Shown here: piece after piece, positions 1 to 9,832 of the stretch | Layout: every line of letters starts with the position of its first letter | Position numbering within the stretch: the first letter of the stretch is position 1 | Source: Alcanivorax sp. 24 | GTDB taxonomy: Bacteria > Pseudomonadota > Gammaproteobacteria > Pseudomonadales > Alcanivoracaceae | Assembly: GCF_004360225.1 (NCBI RefSeq) | Contig: NZ_SNUA01000005.1 | Span: 124,001 to 188,000, forward strand | DNA: 64,000 nt | Direction: 5' to 3' | Notes under the pieces: generated by a model | The model's input: the letters and a program-made list of their open reading frames with translations, nothing else | Database searches by the model: none | Told to the model about the DNA's origin: nothing | Translations under genes and position numbers: made by a program

Positions 1-231
1 GGCCGGCACCGGCAAAGCCGGAGACAATGGCACGATTCGCCAATCCTGCGCCGCCCCGACCCAGCGCCAGCCGCAGCCCGCCCAATGTTCCAGTACCGCC
101 CGGGTCCGCCGGCCGGCCTGGGCCGGTAGCGGAGCGCCCACCACCACCAGGGTCGGTCCGACGCTTCGCGAACGCGTGGCGGCCCAGTCCCGCAGGCCGG
201 CGGCCTGATCCGCCCCGGGTAAAGCGGTCAT
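1..231 (-). CDS. FlhG/FleN-like protein, degenerate, C-terminus cut by window edge
   Basis: The frame is open for 77 codons to the left edge and starts with an ATG that overlaps the flhF stop in an ATGA. This is the slot where flhG/fleN (MinD-type ATPase controlling flagellar number) normally follows flhF. Residues 8-14 read DQAAGLR, matching the DQAxxLR motif by which FlhG stimulates FlhF GTPase. Where a deviant Walker A (GKGGVGKT) is expected, the sequence reads TLVVVGAPLPAQAGRRTRAV, with no P-loop lysine. It may be a degenerate FlhG that keeps only the FlhF-activating function. The call rests on position and one motif, because most of the protein lies outside the window. Confidence 0.6.
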   Translation of the reverse strand, partial: MTALPGADQAAGLRDWAATRSRSVGPTLVVVGAPLPAQAGRRTRAVLEHWAGCGWRWVGAAQDWRIVPLSPALPVPA

Positions 232-2273
232 GACGCCCTCATCAGACGCAGGGCGTCATGGGTGCGGATCACATGCAGCAACGCCGTCAACAACCGCTCC
301 GGCGTACGCCGGCGACGTGGTCCGAGTAAGCCCAGGACCCGGCCGCGAGTCGCCACCGCCCAGTCGCTCTGTTCCTCGTCGAGACGGCAGGCCAGAGCCG
401 CCAGTCCGGCGGCGGCGGAACGATAAGACGCGTGATGGGAAGAAGGTGAAGAATCGCCCGACGACAAAGCGGCGCTCTCCGACAGTTCCCGCAAGGCCCG
501 CTGGCCGAGCCCGGCCACCGCCTGCCCCCGCCACAACGCCAGCAAATGCGGCCGCGCCCGCGACAGATCCCAATCATTCGGCAACAGCGCATAACGCCAG
601 CCGCGCACCCGATCGGTCTCGGGATCCCGCGCTTGCAGGAACCAGGCACGGACCAGTCCGCTGTACCGGCGGCCGCACGCCGCCGCCACCGGCAAGGCAC
701 GCAGGCTGACCCGCAACGTGCGCCCCTTCCGCCGCAACAGCGCCTCCCCCTGCTCCGGCGCCTGCTCGCGCAGCGCCCACAAGGGCTGAAGGTCGCCGTG
801 GTAGCGCACCCGCGCCTGTGCCGACACCGTGGCCAGCCAGGGCAGACCCTGGCGATCCAGCCACCGCCAGTTGGTGGCCCCGGGCACCCCGGAGAACACT
901 GGCATCAGCGACGGGTAATGGCGGCGGCACCATTGCAGACAGCGAATACGGGACGCCTGTTCCGGCGGCCACAGCGGCCAGGCCTCGCCCTCCTTGCCCA
1001 GCACCAGGGCGGCCTCATCCCGCGCCACCGGCCAGAACAGCCAGCCGGCCTCATCGCTCGGTGGCAGCGGTGGCTGCCGCTGCCATTGCCCCGCCAGCGC
1101 CTGTTCCAGCCAGGAGAAGCCGGGCACCTCGCGACGCAGGACGGCGAGGGTATTCACCAGGGTTCCGGTCTGGGCCAATGGATTGAACGGCAGCGTGCCG
1201 CCGGTCCGGCAGTCGCCCTGATTCAACGCTTGCCGGACCAGTTCGGCACCGTCCAGAGGGGCCAGATCTTCCGGCACCCGTTGGCCATCACATTGGAACC
1301 AGGGCCGCAGTCCCTGACCGATCACCACGTCCAGCAACGGCGCCATACGGGCCGCTTCATCGCTCTTGGTGATGATGACATCGTCCAGCGTCATCCCGGC
1401 TTGCCGCGCGGCACGGCGATAGTGAGTGCTGACCTCGTCCAGGGTCTCCGCCTGGCTGGCCGCGTTCAGCAACAGCACGGCCCGGGTGCTGCGCGCGCCA
1501 CCCACCAGAGGCGCGAACCCTTCCGCCAGACGTTCATCGCGCTGTCCCAGCCCCACCGTGTCGATGATCACCAGACGCTTGTCGTTCAAGACTCCCGCCA
1601 GCGACGCCAGCGTGCGCCCCGGTGACAGTGGATGCAGCTCCACGCCGAGCAGTTCCGCGTAAACACGCAATTGGTCCCGGGCCGCCACCCGGTAGCCGTC
1701 GGCACTGACCAGGGCGACCTGATCCGCCCCCCAGCGCATGGCGTAATGCGACGCCAGCTTGCCGACGGTGGTGGTTTTGCCGACGCCGGTGGGGCCCACC
1801 AACGCCAGGACGCCGCCTTCGGCCAATTTGTCCCAGGGCCGCGCCTGGGCGTTGAGGCGGCGCGCCAGTTGTTGTTCCACCCAGGCGCGGGCGGCATCGC
1901 CCTCACCCGCTTCTTCCGGCAGCCCCGTCAGCACATCGGTGATCAGAGCGGCACTGAAACCAGCGCCGCGAAGCGTCGCCGCCAACGGCGAATCGGCGGC
2001 GCCCTCGCCACGCTCCCGGCGCCGCAACAGCGCCCGTAGTGTTTCCACTTCCTTCAGCAACAACCGGCTGACATCAGCGTCGCCTTCCGCCATCGGCAGG
2101 GCCTCGCCGGAAGGCGGAGACGCGGGGGTGTCTTCCCCCTCGCGCAGGGCGACCAGCTCCACGCCACCGGGCACCTGGCGGTTGGCCACGATCAGGGCAT
2201 CGTCACCCAGGGCCTCACGGACCCGGCGCATGGCCTCGCGCTGCGTCGGCGCGACAAAACGATGAACACTCAT
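228..2273 (-). CDS. flhF: Flagellar biosynthesis SRP-like GTPase FlhF, with long C-terminal extension
   Basis: FlhF is an SRP-family GTPase that places the flagellum, usually at the pole. The N-terminal domain (about 1-45) is typical of the family. The NG domain carries G1 GPTGVGKT at 160-167, G3 DTVG at 238-241, G4 TKSD at 302-305 and the closing RVPEDL at 332-337. At 681 residues it is much longer than common FlhF proteins (about 430-500). The excess is a tryptophan- and arginine-rich segment of about 310 residues after the GTPase domain that I cannot assign. It lies 22 bp after flhA and overlaps the flhG-like gene by 4 bp, so the three are probably co-transcribed. Confidence 0.95.
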   Translation of the reverse strand: MSVHRFVAPTQREAMRRVREALGDDALIVANRQVPGGVELVALREGEDTPASPPSGEALPMAEGDADVSRLLLKEVETLRALLRRRERGEGAADSPLAATLRGAGFSAALITDVLTGLPEEAGEGDAARAWVEQQLARRLNAQARPWDKLAEGGVLALVGPTGVGKTTTVGKLASHYAMRWGADQVALVSADGYRVAARDQLRVYAELLGVELHPLSPGRTLASLAGVLNDKRLVIIDTVGLGQRDERLAEGFAPLVGGARSTRAVLLLNAASQAETLDEVSTHYRRAARQAGMTLDDVIITKSDEAARMAPLLDVVIGQGLRPWFQCDGQRVPEDLAPLDGAELVRQALNQGDCRTGGTLPFNPLAQTGTLVNTLAVLRREVPGFSWLEQALAGQWQRQPPLPPSDEAGWLFWPVARDEAALVLGKEGEAWPLWPPEQASRIRCLQWCRRHYPSLMPVFSGVPGATNWRWLDRQGLPWLATVSAQARVRYHGDLQPLWALREQAPEQGEALLRRKGRTLRVSLRALPVAAACGRRYSGLVRAWFLQARDPETDRVRGWRYALLPNDWDLSRARPHLLALWRGQAVAGLGQRALRELSESAALSSGDSSPSSHHASYRSAAAGLAALACRLDEEQSDWAVATRGRVLGLLGPRRRRTPERLLTALLHVIRTHDALRLMRAS

Positions 2274-2295
2274 GCCGCTTTTCCTTTATTGGCGT

Positions 2296-4380
2296 TCATG
2301 GCTGCATCCCGATCAGTTCGGTAACGCGCAAGCTACGGTCATCGGGGATTTCCGCCTGCGACAGCACCACCAGGTGACGCAGGCGGCGGCGCAGGAACCG
2401 GGCCAGCAGGCCACGCAAGGCCGGCACCACCACCAGCACCGGCGGCAAGCCGGCGTTCTCCTGGCGTTCCAGGGCGGCACTGGCCTGGCTCATCAGCGTG
2501 TCCGCCAGGCCCGGCTCCAGTGCACCGCCACCATTGAGCGCTTGCTCCAGCACTTGTTCGAGGCCGGCGTCGAGGCCGATCACCGACAAGGTTCCGGTGG
2601 CGGAGAACCAACGGTCGGTGATGGCCCGGCCCAGGGCCACGCGTACCCGGGCGGTCAGTTCTTCCGCGCCGGTCTGGGCATTGCCCGGCTCCGCCAGGGC
2701 ATCGAGGATGGTGCTCAGATCCCGGATCGGCACATCCTCGTCCAGCAGGTTTTGCAGAATGCGTTGCAGCGTGGTCAGTGACACGGCCTTGGGCACCACC
2801 TCTTCCACCAACGGCTTCTGCTCTTCGCCCAGTTTGTCCAGCAATTGCTGGACCTCCTTGCGTCCGAGCATTTCCGCGCCGTAGCGGTGCAACAAATGAT
2901 TGAAGTGGGTGGCCACCACGGTGCCGGCGTCCACCACCGTGTAACCGTACACCTGGGCCCGTTCCCGCTGGGATTCATCGATCCATACCGCCGGCAGACC
3001 GAAGGCGGGATCGTGGGTGGCACGCCCTTCCAGGGTGCCGGAGACCTGACCGGGATCGATGGCCAGCCACTGGCCGGGGAATGCCTGGCCGCGTCCCACT
3101 TCCGCGCCCTTGAGGGTGATCACATAGCTGTTGGCATCCAGTTCCAGGTTGTCGCGGATGTGCACCACCGGCGGCAGAAAACCCACGTCCTGGGCGAATT
3201 TCTTGCGCACGCTTTTGATCCGCCCGAGCAGTTCGCCGTGCTGGCGATGATCCACCAGCGGAATCAACCGGTGCCCCACTTCCAGTCCCAGGGTGTCGAT
3301 CAGACGCACATCGTCCCAGGTGGCTTCCGGGACTTCCGGCGCCGGCGCCGGCGCGGCTTCAATGTGCTGTTCCGCCAGGTTCCGATCGCGCCGCCGGAGC
3401 AAATACCAGGCGAGCCCGCCCAGCGCGAGAGTGAACAGCAAGAACACCAGGTTCGGCATTCCCGGCACCAGCCCCAGCAGTCCCATCACGCCGGCGGCCA
3501 GGAACATCACCTTGGGGTTGACCAGCAACTGGTCGATGATCTGCTCGCCGATATCCTGGTCGGTGTTGACCCGCGACACGGTGACACCGGCGGCGGTGGA
3601 GATCACCAACGCCGGGATCTGCGCCACCAGGCCATCACCGATGGTCAGTAGCGCATAGGTACGGCCCGCTTCGGCGAAGCTCATGTCGTGCTGCAACATG
3701 CCAATCAACAAACCGCCGAGTACGTTCACCACCATGATCACCAGACCGGCCACGGCATCGCCGCGCACGAACTTGCTGGCGCCGTCCATGGAACCGTAGA
3801 AGTCCGCCTCCTTGGCCACATCGGCACGGCGACGGCGGGCCTCCTCCTCGCCGATCAAACCGGCGTTGAGGTCGGCATCGATGGCCATCTGCTTGCCCGG
3901 CATGGCGTCGAGGGTGAAGCGCGCGCCGACCTCGGCGATACGCCCGGCGCCTTTGGTGATCACCACGAAGTTGATCACCACCAGAATCAGGAACACCACC
4001 AGACCGACGGCGAAGTTGCCGCCCACCAGGAACTGGCCGAACGCCTCGATCACCTTGCCGGCGGCATCGCCACCCTCGTGGCCGTCCATCAATACCACCC
4101 GGGTGGAGGCCACGTTCAGCGACAAGCGCATCAACGTGGTGAACAGCAACACCGATGGAAAGGCGGAGAAGTCCAGCGAGTTGAGGGTGAACATACTGAC
4201 CAGCAGCACCATCACCGCCAGGGCGATATTGAAGGTGAAGAACAGATCCAGCGCGAACGGCGGCAACGGCAGGATCAGCATGGACATGACCAGCAGAATC
4301 AGCACCGGTCCGGCCATGATCTTCATCGGCACGTTCTTTATCGACAAAGAGGCCCCCGCCCCCAGCAGCGATCCGATCAT
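2296..4380 (-). CDS. flhA: Flagellar type III export gate protein FlhA
   Basis: FlhA forms the nonameric ring of the export gate in the inner membrane and docks chaperone-substrate complexes on its cytoplasmic domain. The 694-residue length is normal. About eight hydrophobic segments fill residues 20-320. The conserved FHIPEP-family loop is visible (NFVVITKGAGRIAEVGARF, then DAMPGKQMAIDADLNAG). The soluble domain runs from about 345 to the end. The ATG overlaps the flhB stop by 4 bp, so translation is probably coupled. Confidence 0.98.
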   Translation of the reverse strand: MIGSLLGAGASLSIKNVPMKIMAGPVLILLVMSMLILPLPPFALDLFFTFNIALAVMVLLVSMFTLNSLDFSAFPSVLLFTTLMRLSLNVASTRVVLMDGHEGGDAAGKVIEAFGQFLVGGNFAVGLVVFLILVVINFVVITKGAGRIAEVGARFTLDAMPGKQMAIDADLNAGLIGEEEARRRRADVAKEADFYGSMDGASKFVRGDAVAGLVIMVVNVLGGLLIGMLQHDMSFAEAGRTYALLTIGDGLVAQIPALVISTAAGVTVSRVNTDQDIGEQIIDQLLVNPKVMFLAAGVMGLLGLVPGMPNLVFLLFTLALGGLAWYLLRRRDRNLAEQHIEAAPAPAPEVPEATWDDVRLIDTLGLEVGHRLIPLVDHRQHGELLGRIKSVRKKFAQDVGFLPPVVHIRDNLELDANSYVITLKGAEVGRGQAFPGQWLAIDPGQVSGTLEGRATHDPAFGLPAVWIDESQRERAQVYGYTVVDAGTVVATHFNHLLHRYGAEMLGRKEVQQLLDKLGEEQKPLVEEVVPKAVSLTTLQRILQNLLDEDVPIRDLSTILDALAEPGNAQTGAEELTARVRVALGRAITDRWFSATGTLSVIGLDAGLEQVLEQALNGGGALEPGLADTLMSQASAALERQENAGLPPVLVVVPALRGLLARFLRRRLRHLVVLSQAEIPDDRSLRVTELIGMQP

Positions 4381-5534
4381 GACGCGACTCCTTGATCAGC
4401 GGCGGGTACCGCCAGGTCATCGGGCACCGGCAGATCCCGTGGCGGCATCGGCGAGGCTTCACCGCTGCCACGGGCGCTCTTGAGACGGAACGCCCAGACC
4501 AGGACTTCCGCCACGGCGGTGTACAGCGCGGCGGGGATTTCCCGGTCCAGCTCCACATGGCGATACAGTGCCCGCGCCAGCGGTGGCGCTTCCAGCAACG
4601 GCACCCGGTGTTCCTCTGCCAGAGCACGAATGCGGGCCGCCACCTGATCCACGCCTTTGGCCACCACCCGGGGCGCGGACATCTGGCCTTCCTCATAGCG
4701 CAAGGCCACGGCGAAATGGCTCGGGTTGGTAACGATCACATCCGCTTCCGGCACTTTGCTCATCATGCGCTGGCGCGCCACGCTCTGCTGCTGCGAGCGG
4801 ATACGTGCCTTGAGTTGCGGATCCCCTTCGCTTTCCTTGTGCTCGCGTTTGATCTCTTCCTTGCTCATCCGCAGCTTCTTGGCATGGCTCCAGAGCTGAT
4901 AGGGCACATCGATCAGCACCGACACCAGCAGTGTCAGCACCATCAAACCGCTGGCGGACGCGGCCAGCGCCAGTGCGTTGGTCATCGCCAGACGCAGCGG
5001 CTGCTCCATCAGCGCCATGAATTCCCCTTTGTGGCGCAGCAGAAAAAACACCGCCACTCCACCCACCAGGATCGACTTGGCCAGCGCCTTGGCCAGTTCC
5101 GCCAGCGCCTGGCTGGAAAACATGCGTTTCAGGCCCGCGATGGGATTGAGCTTGGAGAATTTCGGCTGCAGCGCCTTGGCGCTCATGGACCAGCCACCGG
5201 TGAGCATCGGCGCCACCAGCGCCACCACCAGCAGTAACAGGAATAACGGCACCAACGCCAGCAGGGTCCGCATGCCCAGCTCCGCCACCCGTCCGAGCAT
5301 CGGCCCGGTATCCAGGGCCTGGCGCCGCTCGAACAGGAACGACTGCTCCATCACCAGGCCGAGCTGGGCGAACAACGGGCCGGACATCACCCACAGACCA
5401 CCCACCCCGGCGAACAGCAACAGAAAGGTAGCCAGCTCCCGCGAACGCGGCACCTGGCCTTCTTCCCGCGCCTGTTCCAATCGTCGGGGAGTAGCCGGTT
5501 CGGTCTTTTCCTGGTCCTGGGTATCGTCCGCCAT
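4377..5534 (-). CDS. flhB: Flagellar export switch protein FlhB
   Basis: FlhB changes export specificity from rod/hook to filament substrates through self-cleavage of its cytoplasmic domain. The 385-residue protein has the typical start (QEKTEPATPRRLEQAREEGQ), four hydrophobic segments between about 35 and 210, and a cleavage region reading VIVTNPSHFAVALRYEEG. The usual NPTH cleavage motif is NPSH here, a conservative change that keeps the N-P bond. It begins the flhBAF run, 189 bp after cheZ. A paralogue of the C-terminal domain alone is encoded at 20476-20763. Confidence 0.97.
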   Translation of the reverse strand: MADDTQDQEKTEPATPRRLEQAREEGQVPRSRELATFLLLFAGVGGLWVMSGPLFAQLGLVMEQSFLFERRQALDTGPMLGRVAELGMRTLLALVPLFLLLLVVALVAPMLTGGWSMSAKALQPKFSKLNPIAGLKRMFSSQALAELAKALAKSILVGGVAVFFLLRHKGEFMALMEQPLRLAMTNALALAASASGLMVLTLLVSVLIDVPYQLWSHAKKLRMSKEEIKREHKESEGDPQLKARIRSQQQSVARQRMMSKVPEADVIVTNPSHFAVALRYEEGQMSAPRVVAKGVDQVAARIRALAEEHRVPLLEAPPLARALYRHVELDREIPAALYTAVAEVLVWAFRLKSARGSGEASPMPPRDLPVPDDLAVPAADQGVAS

Positions 5535-5640
5535 GGCATCGTCAAGGAAGGCTGGGTATTCGGCCCATCATTGTCGGTAAAGCAGCGGCGGAACTAACGG
5601 TGGATTAGAGGCAGGGAATGGGGGTTATTCGAAAGAATCG

Positions 5641-5707
5641 CGAGCAAGGTCGCTTCCCACAGAGAGCGCCACGGAGCCGCTGTGGGAAGCTGCCTTGGCG
5701 GCGAATT
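5641..5707. repeat. GTGGGAAGC-type extragenic palindrome (REP-like), cheZ-flhB gap
   Basis: Between cheZ and flhB, an imperfect inverted repeat pairs a CTTCCCACAG half with CTGTGGGAAGCTGCCTTGGC. It is one of eight places in the window carrying this family. The rest of the 189 bp gap shows no recognisable gene; a promoter for flhB could lie here, but I cannot assign one. Confidence 0.75.
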
Positions 5708-5723
5708 GGCCGTAAAGCTACGT

Positions 5724-6380
5724 TTAAAACCCCAATTCGTCCAGCAGCGAATCCACCTGATCCTGGCTGCTGACCACATCTTCCCTGGCGGCATCGATCT
5801 GCGGCCCGTTGATCAGGGATTCGTCGCGGCGGCGCTGCATTTCATCGCGTTCCCGGCCTTCCGGAACGTTGTCCAGCAACACCTGCAGCAACTGCCGCTC
5901 CACCTCCTGGATCACCTCCATCATCTTCTTGATCACCTGGCCAGTGAGATCCTGGAAGTCCTGGGCCATCATGATTTCCAACAATTCCTTGTTGGTGGCC
6001 TGCGCCAGGTCCGGCGCCTCGCCGAAAAACGCCCGTGTGTCGTTGACCAGATCACGGGCCTGATCCAGCTCCTTGGGTTCCTGGAACCAGGCTTGCCAGC
6101 GCTGATCCAGATCTCCGGCGCGGTCGGCCAGCTGGTTTTGCAATGGCTGCGCGCGATCAATGGCGTTAAGCGCCCGGTCGGCCGCCTGTTCGGTCATGGT
6201 GGCCACGTAACTAAGGCGGGCACGGGCATCCGGAATCGCCTCCGCCGCCTTGACCACTTCCTTATCCAGACCCAGTTCGCGCATGCTGTCGCGTAACATG
6301 CGGGTAAGCTGGCCAATACGCTGGACCAGATCGTCGGATCCGGCTCCCCCTTCGCTGATATGCCCGGCCTCGTTGCTCAT
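5724..6380 (-). CDS. cheZ: Chemotaxis phosphatase CheZ
   Basis: CheZ dephosphorylates CheY-P and ends the motor-reversal signal. The 218-residue protein has the long helical hairpin and the catalytic segment [16 protein letters not shown], in which D144 and Q148 correspond to the catalytic Asp143 and Gln147 of the E. coli enzyme. The last 13 residues ([13 protein letters not shown]) are the CheY-binding tail. It follows cheY by 90 bp in the same direction. Confidence 0.97.
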   Translation of the reverse strand: MSNEAGHISEGGAGSDDLVQRIGQLTRMLRDSMRELGLDKEVVKAAEAIPDARARLSYVATMTEQAADRALNAIDRAQPLQNQLADRAGDLDQRWQAWFQEPKELDQARDLVNDTRAFFGEAPDLAQATNKELLEIMMAQDFQDLTGQVIKKMMEVIQEVERQLLQVLLDNVPEGRERDEMQRRRDESLINGPQIDAAREDVVSSQDQVDSLLDELGF

Positions 6381-6470
6381 GCTGCTTTCTCCTGCCTCGG
6401 GATGTCCGACGTCCCGCCGGTCCTGGCCGGCGGCGCGCTTTCACGATTCCCGGATGCTGCCTGTCACTGG

Positions 6471-6857
6471 TTATGCGCCGAGTTTCTCGAAGATCTTGTT
6501 GAGCTTTTCTTCCAGGGTGACGGCGGTGAACGGTTTGACGATGTACCCGTTGGCTCCGGCCTGGGCCGCGGCGATGATGTTTTCCTTCTTCGCCTCGGCC
6601 GTCACCATCAACACCGGCAGGTGACTCAGATCGCCGTCAGCGCGGATCCGTTTGAGCATTTCCAGACCATCCAGATTGGGCATGTTCCAGTCCGACACCA
6701 CGAACTGGAAGCCACCACCGCGCAGCTTGGTCAGGGCCTCCTGTCCGTCTTCCGCTTCATCCACATTGCCGAATCCCAACTCCTTGAGCAGGCTGCGGAT
6801 GATGCGCCGCATGGTGGGAAAGTCATCCACCACCAGAATACTCATGTTCTTGTCCAC
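6471..6857 (-). CDS. cheY: Chemotaxis response regulator CheY
   Basis: CheY is a single receiver domain that binds FliM and FliN when phosphorylated by CheA. The 128-residue protein has the acid pair D11/D12, phospho-acceptor D56 ([12 protein letters not shown]), T86 and K108. It lies between an MCP gene and cheZ, as in the E. coli meche operon, so supply and removal of the signal are co-encoded. The target motif EIDALL is present in FliM of this window. Confidence 0.98.
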   Translation of the reverse strand: MDKNMSILVVDDFPTMRRIIRSLLKELGFGNVDEAEDGQEALTKLRGGGFQFVVSDWNMPNLDGLEMLKRIRADGDLSHLPVLMVTAEAKKENIIAAAQAGANGYIVKPFTAVTLEEKLNKIFEKLGA

Positions 6858-6884
6858 GATTGTGTTCTCCGCTACTTGGTCCGG

Positions 6885-8636
6885 TCAGAACTCTTCCCAG
6901 TCATCCTCGGCGGTCACCGCTTCACGGCGCGGCACCACCTTCTTCAGTTTTTCTTCCGCCGTTGCCGGCTTTTTCTCGCTGACGGCACCGTCGTCCACGT
7001 CGGCTTCGATGTCGGCCGGCGTTTCCGGATCGTCCCCGGCTTCCTGCTTGCGCCACAACGACAGGGACGCCAACTGTTCAGGCCGCAGCCGGAAAATCGC
7101 CACCGCTTTCTCCAGACGCCGCGCCTGCTCTTCCAGCGATGCGGCGGCGGCAGTGGCTTCCTGCACCAGCGACGCGTTTTGCTGGGTCACTTCATCCATT
7201 TGCGTCACCGCCTGGCTGACTTGTTCGATACCACCACTCTGTTCCTGGGAGGCGGAGGAGATTTCATCCATGATGTCGGTGACCCGTTTCACCGCGGCCA
7301 CCACTTCCCGCATGGTCTCGCCGGCCTCTTCCACCAAGCGGGACCCTTCGTCCACCTGCGAGACCGAGCTTTCGATCAGTGCCTTGATCTGACGGGCCGC
7401 GTCGGCACTGTTGCCCGCCAGGTTACGCACTTCTCCAGCCACCACCGCGAAGCCGCGCCCCTGCTCGCCGGCCCGGGCCGCCTCCACCGAGGCGTTCAGC
7501 GCGAGAATATTGGTCTGGAAGGCGATGGAATCGATCATGCTGGTGATTTCCGCCACCTTGCGGGAGCTGTCGGAAATACCACGCATGGTGCCAATCACCT
7601 GGTCCATCACGGCGCCACCACGGCCGGCGGTGCCGGAGGCGTCGTTGGCCAGGCCGCTGGCCTGGCGCGCGTTGTCGGCGTTCTGCTTCACCGTGGCGGT
7701 GAGTTGCTCCATGCTGGTGGCGGTTTCCTCCAACGAGGCGGCCTGCTGTTCGGTACGGGAAGACAAGTCCGCGTTGCCGCTGGCGATCTCGGAAGCGCCG
7801 ACATAAATGGCGTTACCGCTTTCCCGCACTTCGGTGACGATCTTGCCGAGGCTGTGCTGCATTTCCGCCATGGCGGTGAACAGCTTGCCGATCTCATTGT
7901 TGCCCGGCACTTTGATCTCCTCGGACAGATCGGCGCGGGCGATGCGCTGCAGGTTTTCCACCGCCCAGCTCAACGGTTTCACCACCACGCCGCGCAGCAT
8001 CAGGTACACCAGCACCATGATGATGCCGGTGAGCACCAACATGCCGATGCCGATGTAGGAGAACAAAGCGGTCTGCTTCTGATAATGGCCCATCACCTCC
8101 TGGCCACGTTCATCGCCATAACGGGTGAAGTTGGTCAGGGTGTCATTCAGGTCGTCGTTGGGGGTTAGCAGTTCCTGGCGCAGATTACGATAAGTACGCA
8201 GGTCGCCTTTCTGCAGATAATCGTATTGCATCTTCACCAGACGCAGTACTTCCTTGTAGGCCCCCGCCAGCTCATTCGCCCGGGCCTCGCCCATTTCATC
8301 CTTGGGGCTGTCGACGAAGTTTTGAAAGCGACGTTCCGCCCTTTCCAGAAAACCGCTGACGCGCTGGATCTGGTTGTCCGCCACCAGCCGCATGCCGTTG
8401 TCCAGATAATCAGCGGCCAGATCCATTTCGATACGCGCCTGGTTCAGCAAGGTACTGGCCCGGGCAACCTGATTGAGTTGCTGCACATTGACCTGATTAA
8501 GGGTGGAGATGGAAGCATCCACCACCTGGTTGGTGAGGATGCGGATAGCGGCGATACCGCCGATCAAAAGCGCGCAGCAAATCAGCGCTCCGGCCACCGC
8601 CGTATTGATGTTGATATTTCGCACGAATTTCATCAT
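6885..8636 (-). CDS. Methyl-accepting chemotaxis protein with CheR/CheB docking tail
   Basis: This 583-residue transmembrane receptor has TM1 at about 11-32, a helical periplasmic domain of about 160 residues that looks like a four-helix-bundle ligand domain, TM2 at about 190-212, a HAMP domain, and the signalling domain with tip [20 protein letters not shown]. The last residues, DDWEEF, match the xWxxF-type pentapeptide that tethers CheR and CheB, so this is probably the high-abundance receptor. The ligand cannot be read from sequence. It sits between cheB and cheY. Confidence 0.93.
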   Translation of the reverse strand: MMKFVRNININTAVAGALICCALLIGGIAAIRILTNQVVDASISTLNQVNVQQLNQVARASTLLNQARIEMDLAADYLDNGMRLVADNQIQRVSGFLERAERRFQNFVDSPKDEMGEARANELAGAYKEVLRLVKMQYDYLQKGDLRTYRNLRQELLTPNDDLNDTLTNFTRYGDERGQEVMGHYQKQTALFSYIGIGMLVLTGIIMVLVYLMLRGVVVKPLSWAVENLQRIARADLSEEIKVPGNNEIGKLFTAMAEMQHSLGKIVTEVRESGNAIYVGASEIASGNADLSSRTEQQAASLEETATSMEQLTATVKQNADNARQASGLANDASGTAGRGGAVMDQVIGTMRGISDSSRKVAEITSMIDSIAFQTNILALNASVEAARAGEQGRGFAVVAGEVRNLAGNSADAARQIKALIESSVSQVDEGSRLVEEAGETMREVVAAVKRVTDIMDEISSASQEQSGGIEQVSQAVTQMDEVTQQNASLVQEATAAAASLEEQARRLEKAVAIFRLRPEQLASLSLWRKQEAGDDPETPADIEADVDDGAVSEKKPATAEEKLKKVVPRREAVTAEDDWEEF

Positions 8637-8669
8637 AGCCGGCCTTTCCTTTTTTCAAGGTTATTCTGT

Positions 8670-9722
8670 CTATACCCGCTGAGCCCGCCCGGAGGCGGCC
8701 GCCAGTGCCATCAGACGCGGCGCCACCTGATTCAGCGGCAGCACTTCGATCGCCGCGTCCAGAGCGATAGCCTCGCGAGGCATCCCGAACACCAGGGAGG
8801 TGTCCTGATCCTGGGCCAGGGTGTGGGCACCGGCTTCACGCATGGCAAGCAGTCCCCCGGCACCATCCTTGCCCATACCGGTGAGCAGAACGCCAATGGC
8901 GTTGCGGCCGGCGTGCCGCGCCGCGGAGCGGAACAACACATCCACGGAGGGTCGGTGGCGATTCACCGGTGGCCCATCATCGAGGTGAATCACATAGTTC
9001 GCGCCGCTGCGGGCCAACAGCATGTGCGCATCCCCTGGCGCGATGTACACGTGACCGGGCAGCACCCGCTCTCCGTGTTCCCCTTCCTTCACCGTCACCG
9101 CGCTGAGCCGGTTGAGCCGTTCGGCGAACGACCGGGTGAATCCGCCGGGCATATGTTGCGCGATCAGAATCGCCGGGCTGTTCGGCGGTAACGGCGACAG
9201 CACTTCCCGGATCGCCTCGGTTCCCCCCGTTGACGCTCCCAGAATCACCAGTTTCTCACTGGAAATGATCGGCGCCTTCAACTTCGTCGGTGGCGTCCTG
9301 TTGTCGTTGGCGCGGCGCGGCCGGGAGCGAGCCGTGGCACGAATCTTTTCCGCGATCAGCTCGCTGTAGTCGAGCATCCCCGAACGAATCCCCAACGACG
9401 GTTTCTCAATGAAATCCACCGCACCCAGTTCCAGGGCCCGTAACGTAATCTCCGATCCGGCCTGGGTCAGTGACGACACCATCAGTACCGGCATCGGCCG
9501 CAGGCGCATCAGGCGCTCCAGAAAGTCGAGCCCGTCCATGCGTGGCATTTCCACGTCCAGCGTCAACACATCCGGGTTATGCTGTTTGATAAGATCCCTG
9601 GCCACCAACGGATCCGGCGCCACCGCCACCACTTCCATATCGGGATGGCCGTTGATGATCTCGCGCATCAAGTCACGAATCAGCGCGGAATCGTCGACGC
9701 ACAGCACGCGAATTTTTTCCAT
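8670..9722 (-). CDS. cheB: Protein-glutamate methylesterase/deamidase CheB
   Basis: CheB removes methyl groups from receptor glutamates when phosphorylated. The receiver domain (1-125) carries D10/D11 and phospho-acceptor D56 ([14 protein letters not shown]). The catalytic domain has the serine region [12 protein letters not shown], the histidine region IAQHMPGGF and the aspartate region [10 protein letters not shown] sigma-28-like promoter lies upstream at 9792-9818, so cheB and the downstream MCP-cheY-cheZ genes may be transcribed separately from cheR. Confidence 0.98.
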   Translation of the reverse strand: MEKIRVLCVDDSALIRDLMREIINGHPDMEVVAVAPDPLVARDLIKQHNPDVLTLDVEMPRMDGLDFLERLMRLRPMPVLMVSSLTQAGSEITLRALELGAVDFIEKPSLGIRSGMLDYSELIAEKIRATARSRPRRANDNRTPPTKLKAPIISSEKLVILGASTGGTEAIREVLSPLPPNSPAILIAQHMPGGFTRSFAERLNRLSAVTVKEGEHGERVLPGHVYIAPGDAHMLLARSGANYVIHLDDGPPVNRHRPSVDVLFRSAARHAGRNAIGVLLTGMGKDGAGGLLAMREAGAHTLAQDQDTSLVFGMPREAIALDAAIEVLPLNQVAPRLMALAAASGRAQRV

Positions 9723-9791
9723 AGCCCAAACCCGCCCCTGTTACGGTGGAAACATTGCAATGGCGTTGGTTCAACAGTCCTACTGGTTAGC

Positions 9792-9818
9792 TTATCGGCC
9801 GCGAGTCGCCAACCTTGA
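9792..9818 (-). promoter_or_regulatory. Sigma-28 (FliA) promoter upstream of cheB
   Basis: On the minus strand the site reads TCAA-N15-GCCGATAA, against the flagellar sigma-28 consensus TAAA-N15-GCCGATAA. The -10 is perfect and the spacing exact; one -35 base differs. The same TCAA variant occurs upstream of flgK. The leader to the cheB ATG would be about 60 nt. Confidence 0.7.
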
Positions 9819-9832
9819 GGCCGGATTGGGCA

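Noticed and set aside
546-1625. Plus-strand open frame of 359 codons antisense to flhF
   Set aside because: It lies wholly within flhF, shows biased Gln/Arg/Pro composition typical of a GC-rich shadow frame, and matches no family.
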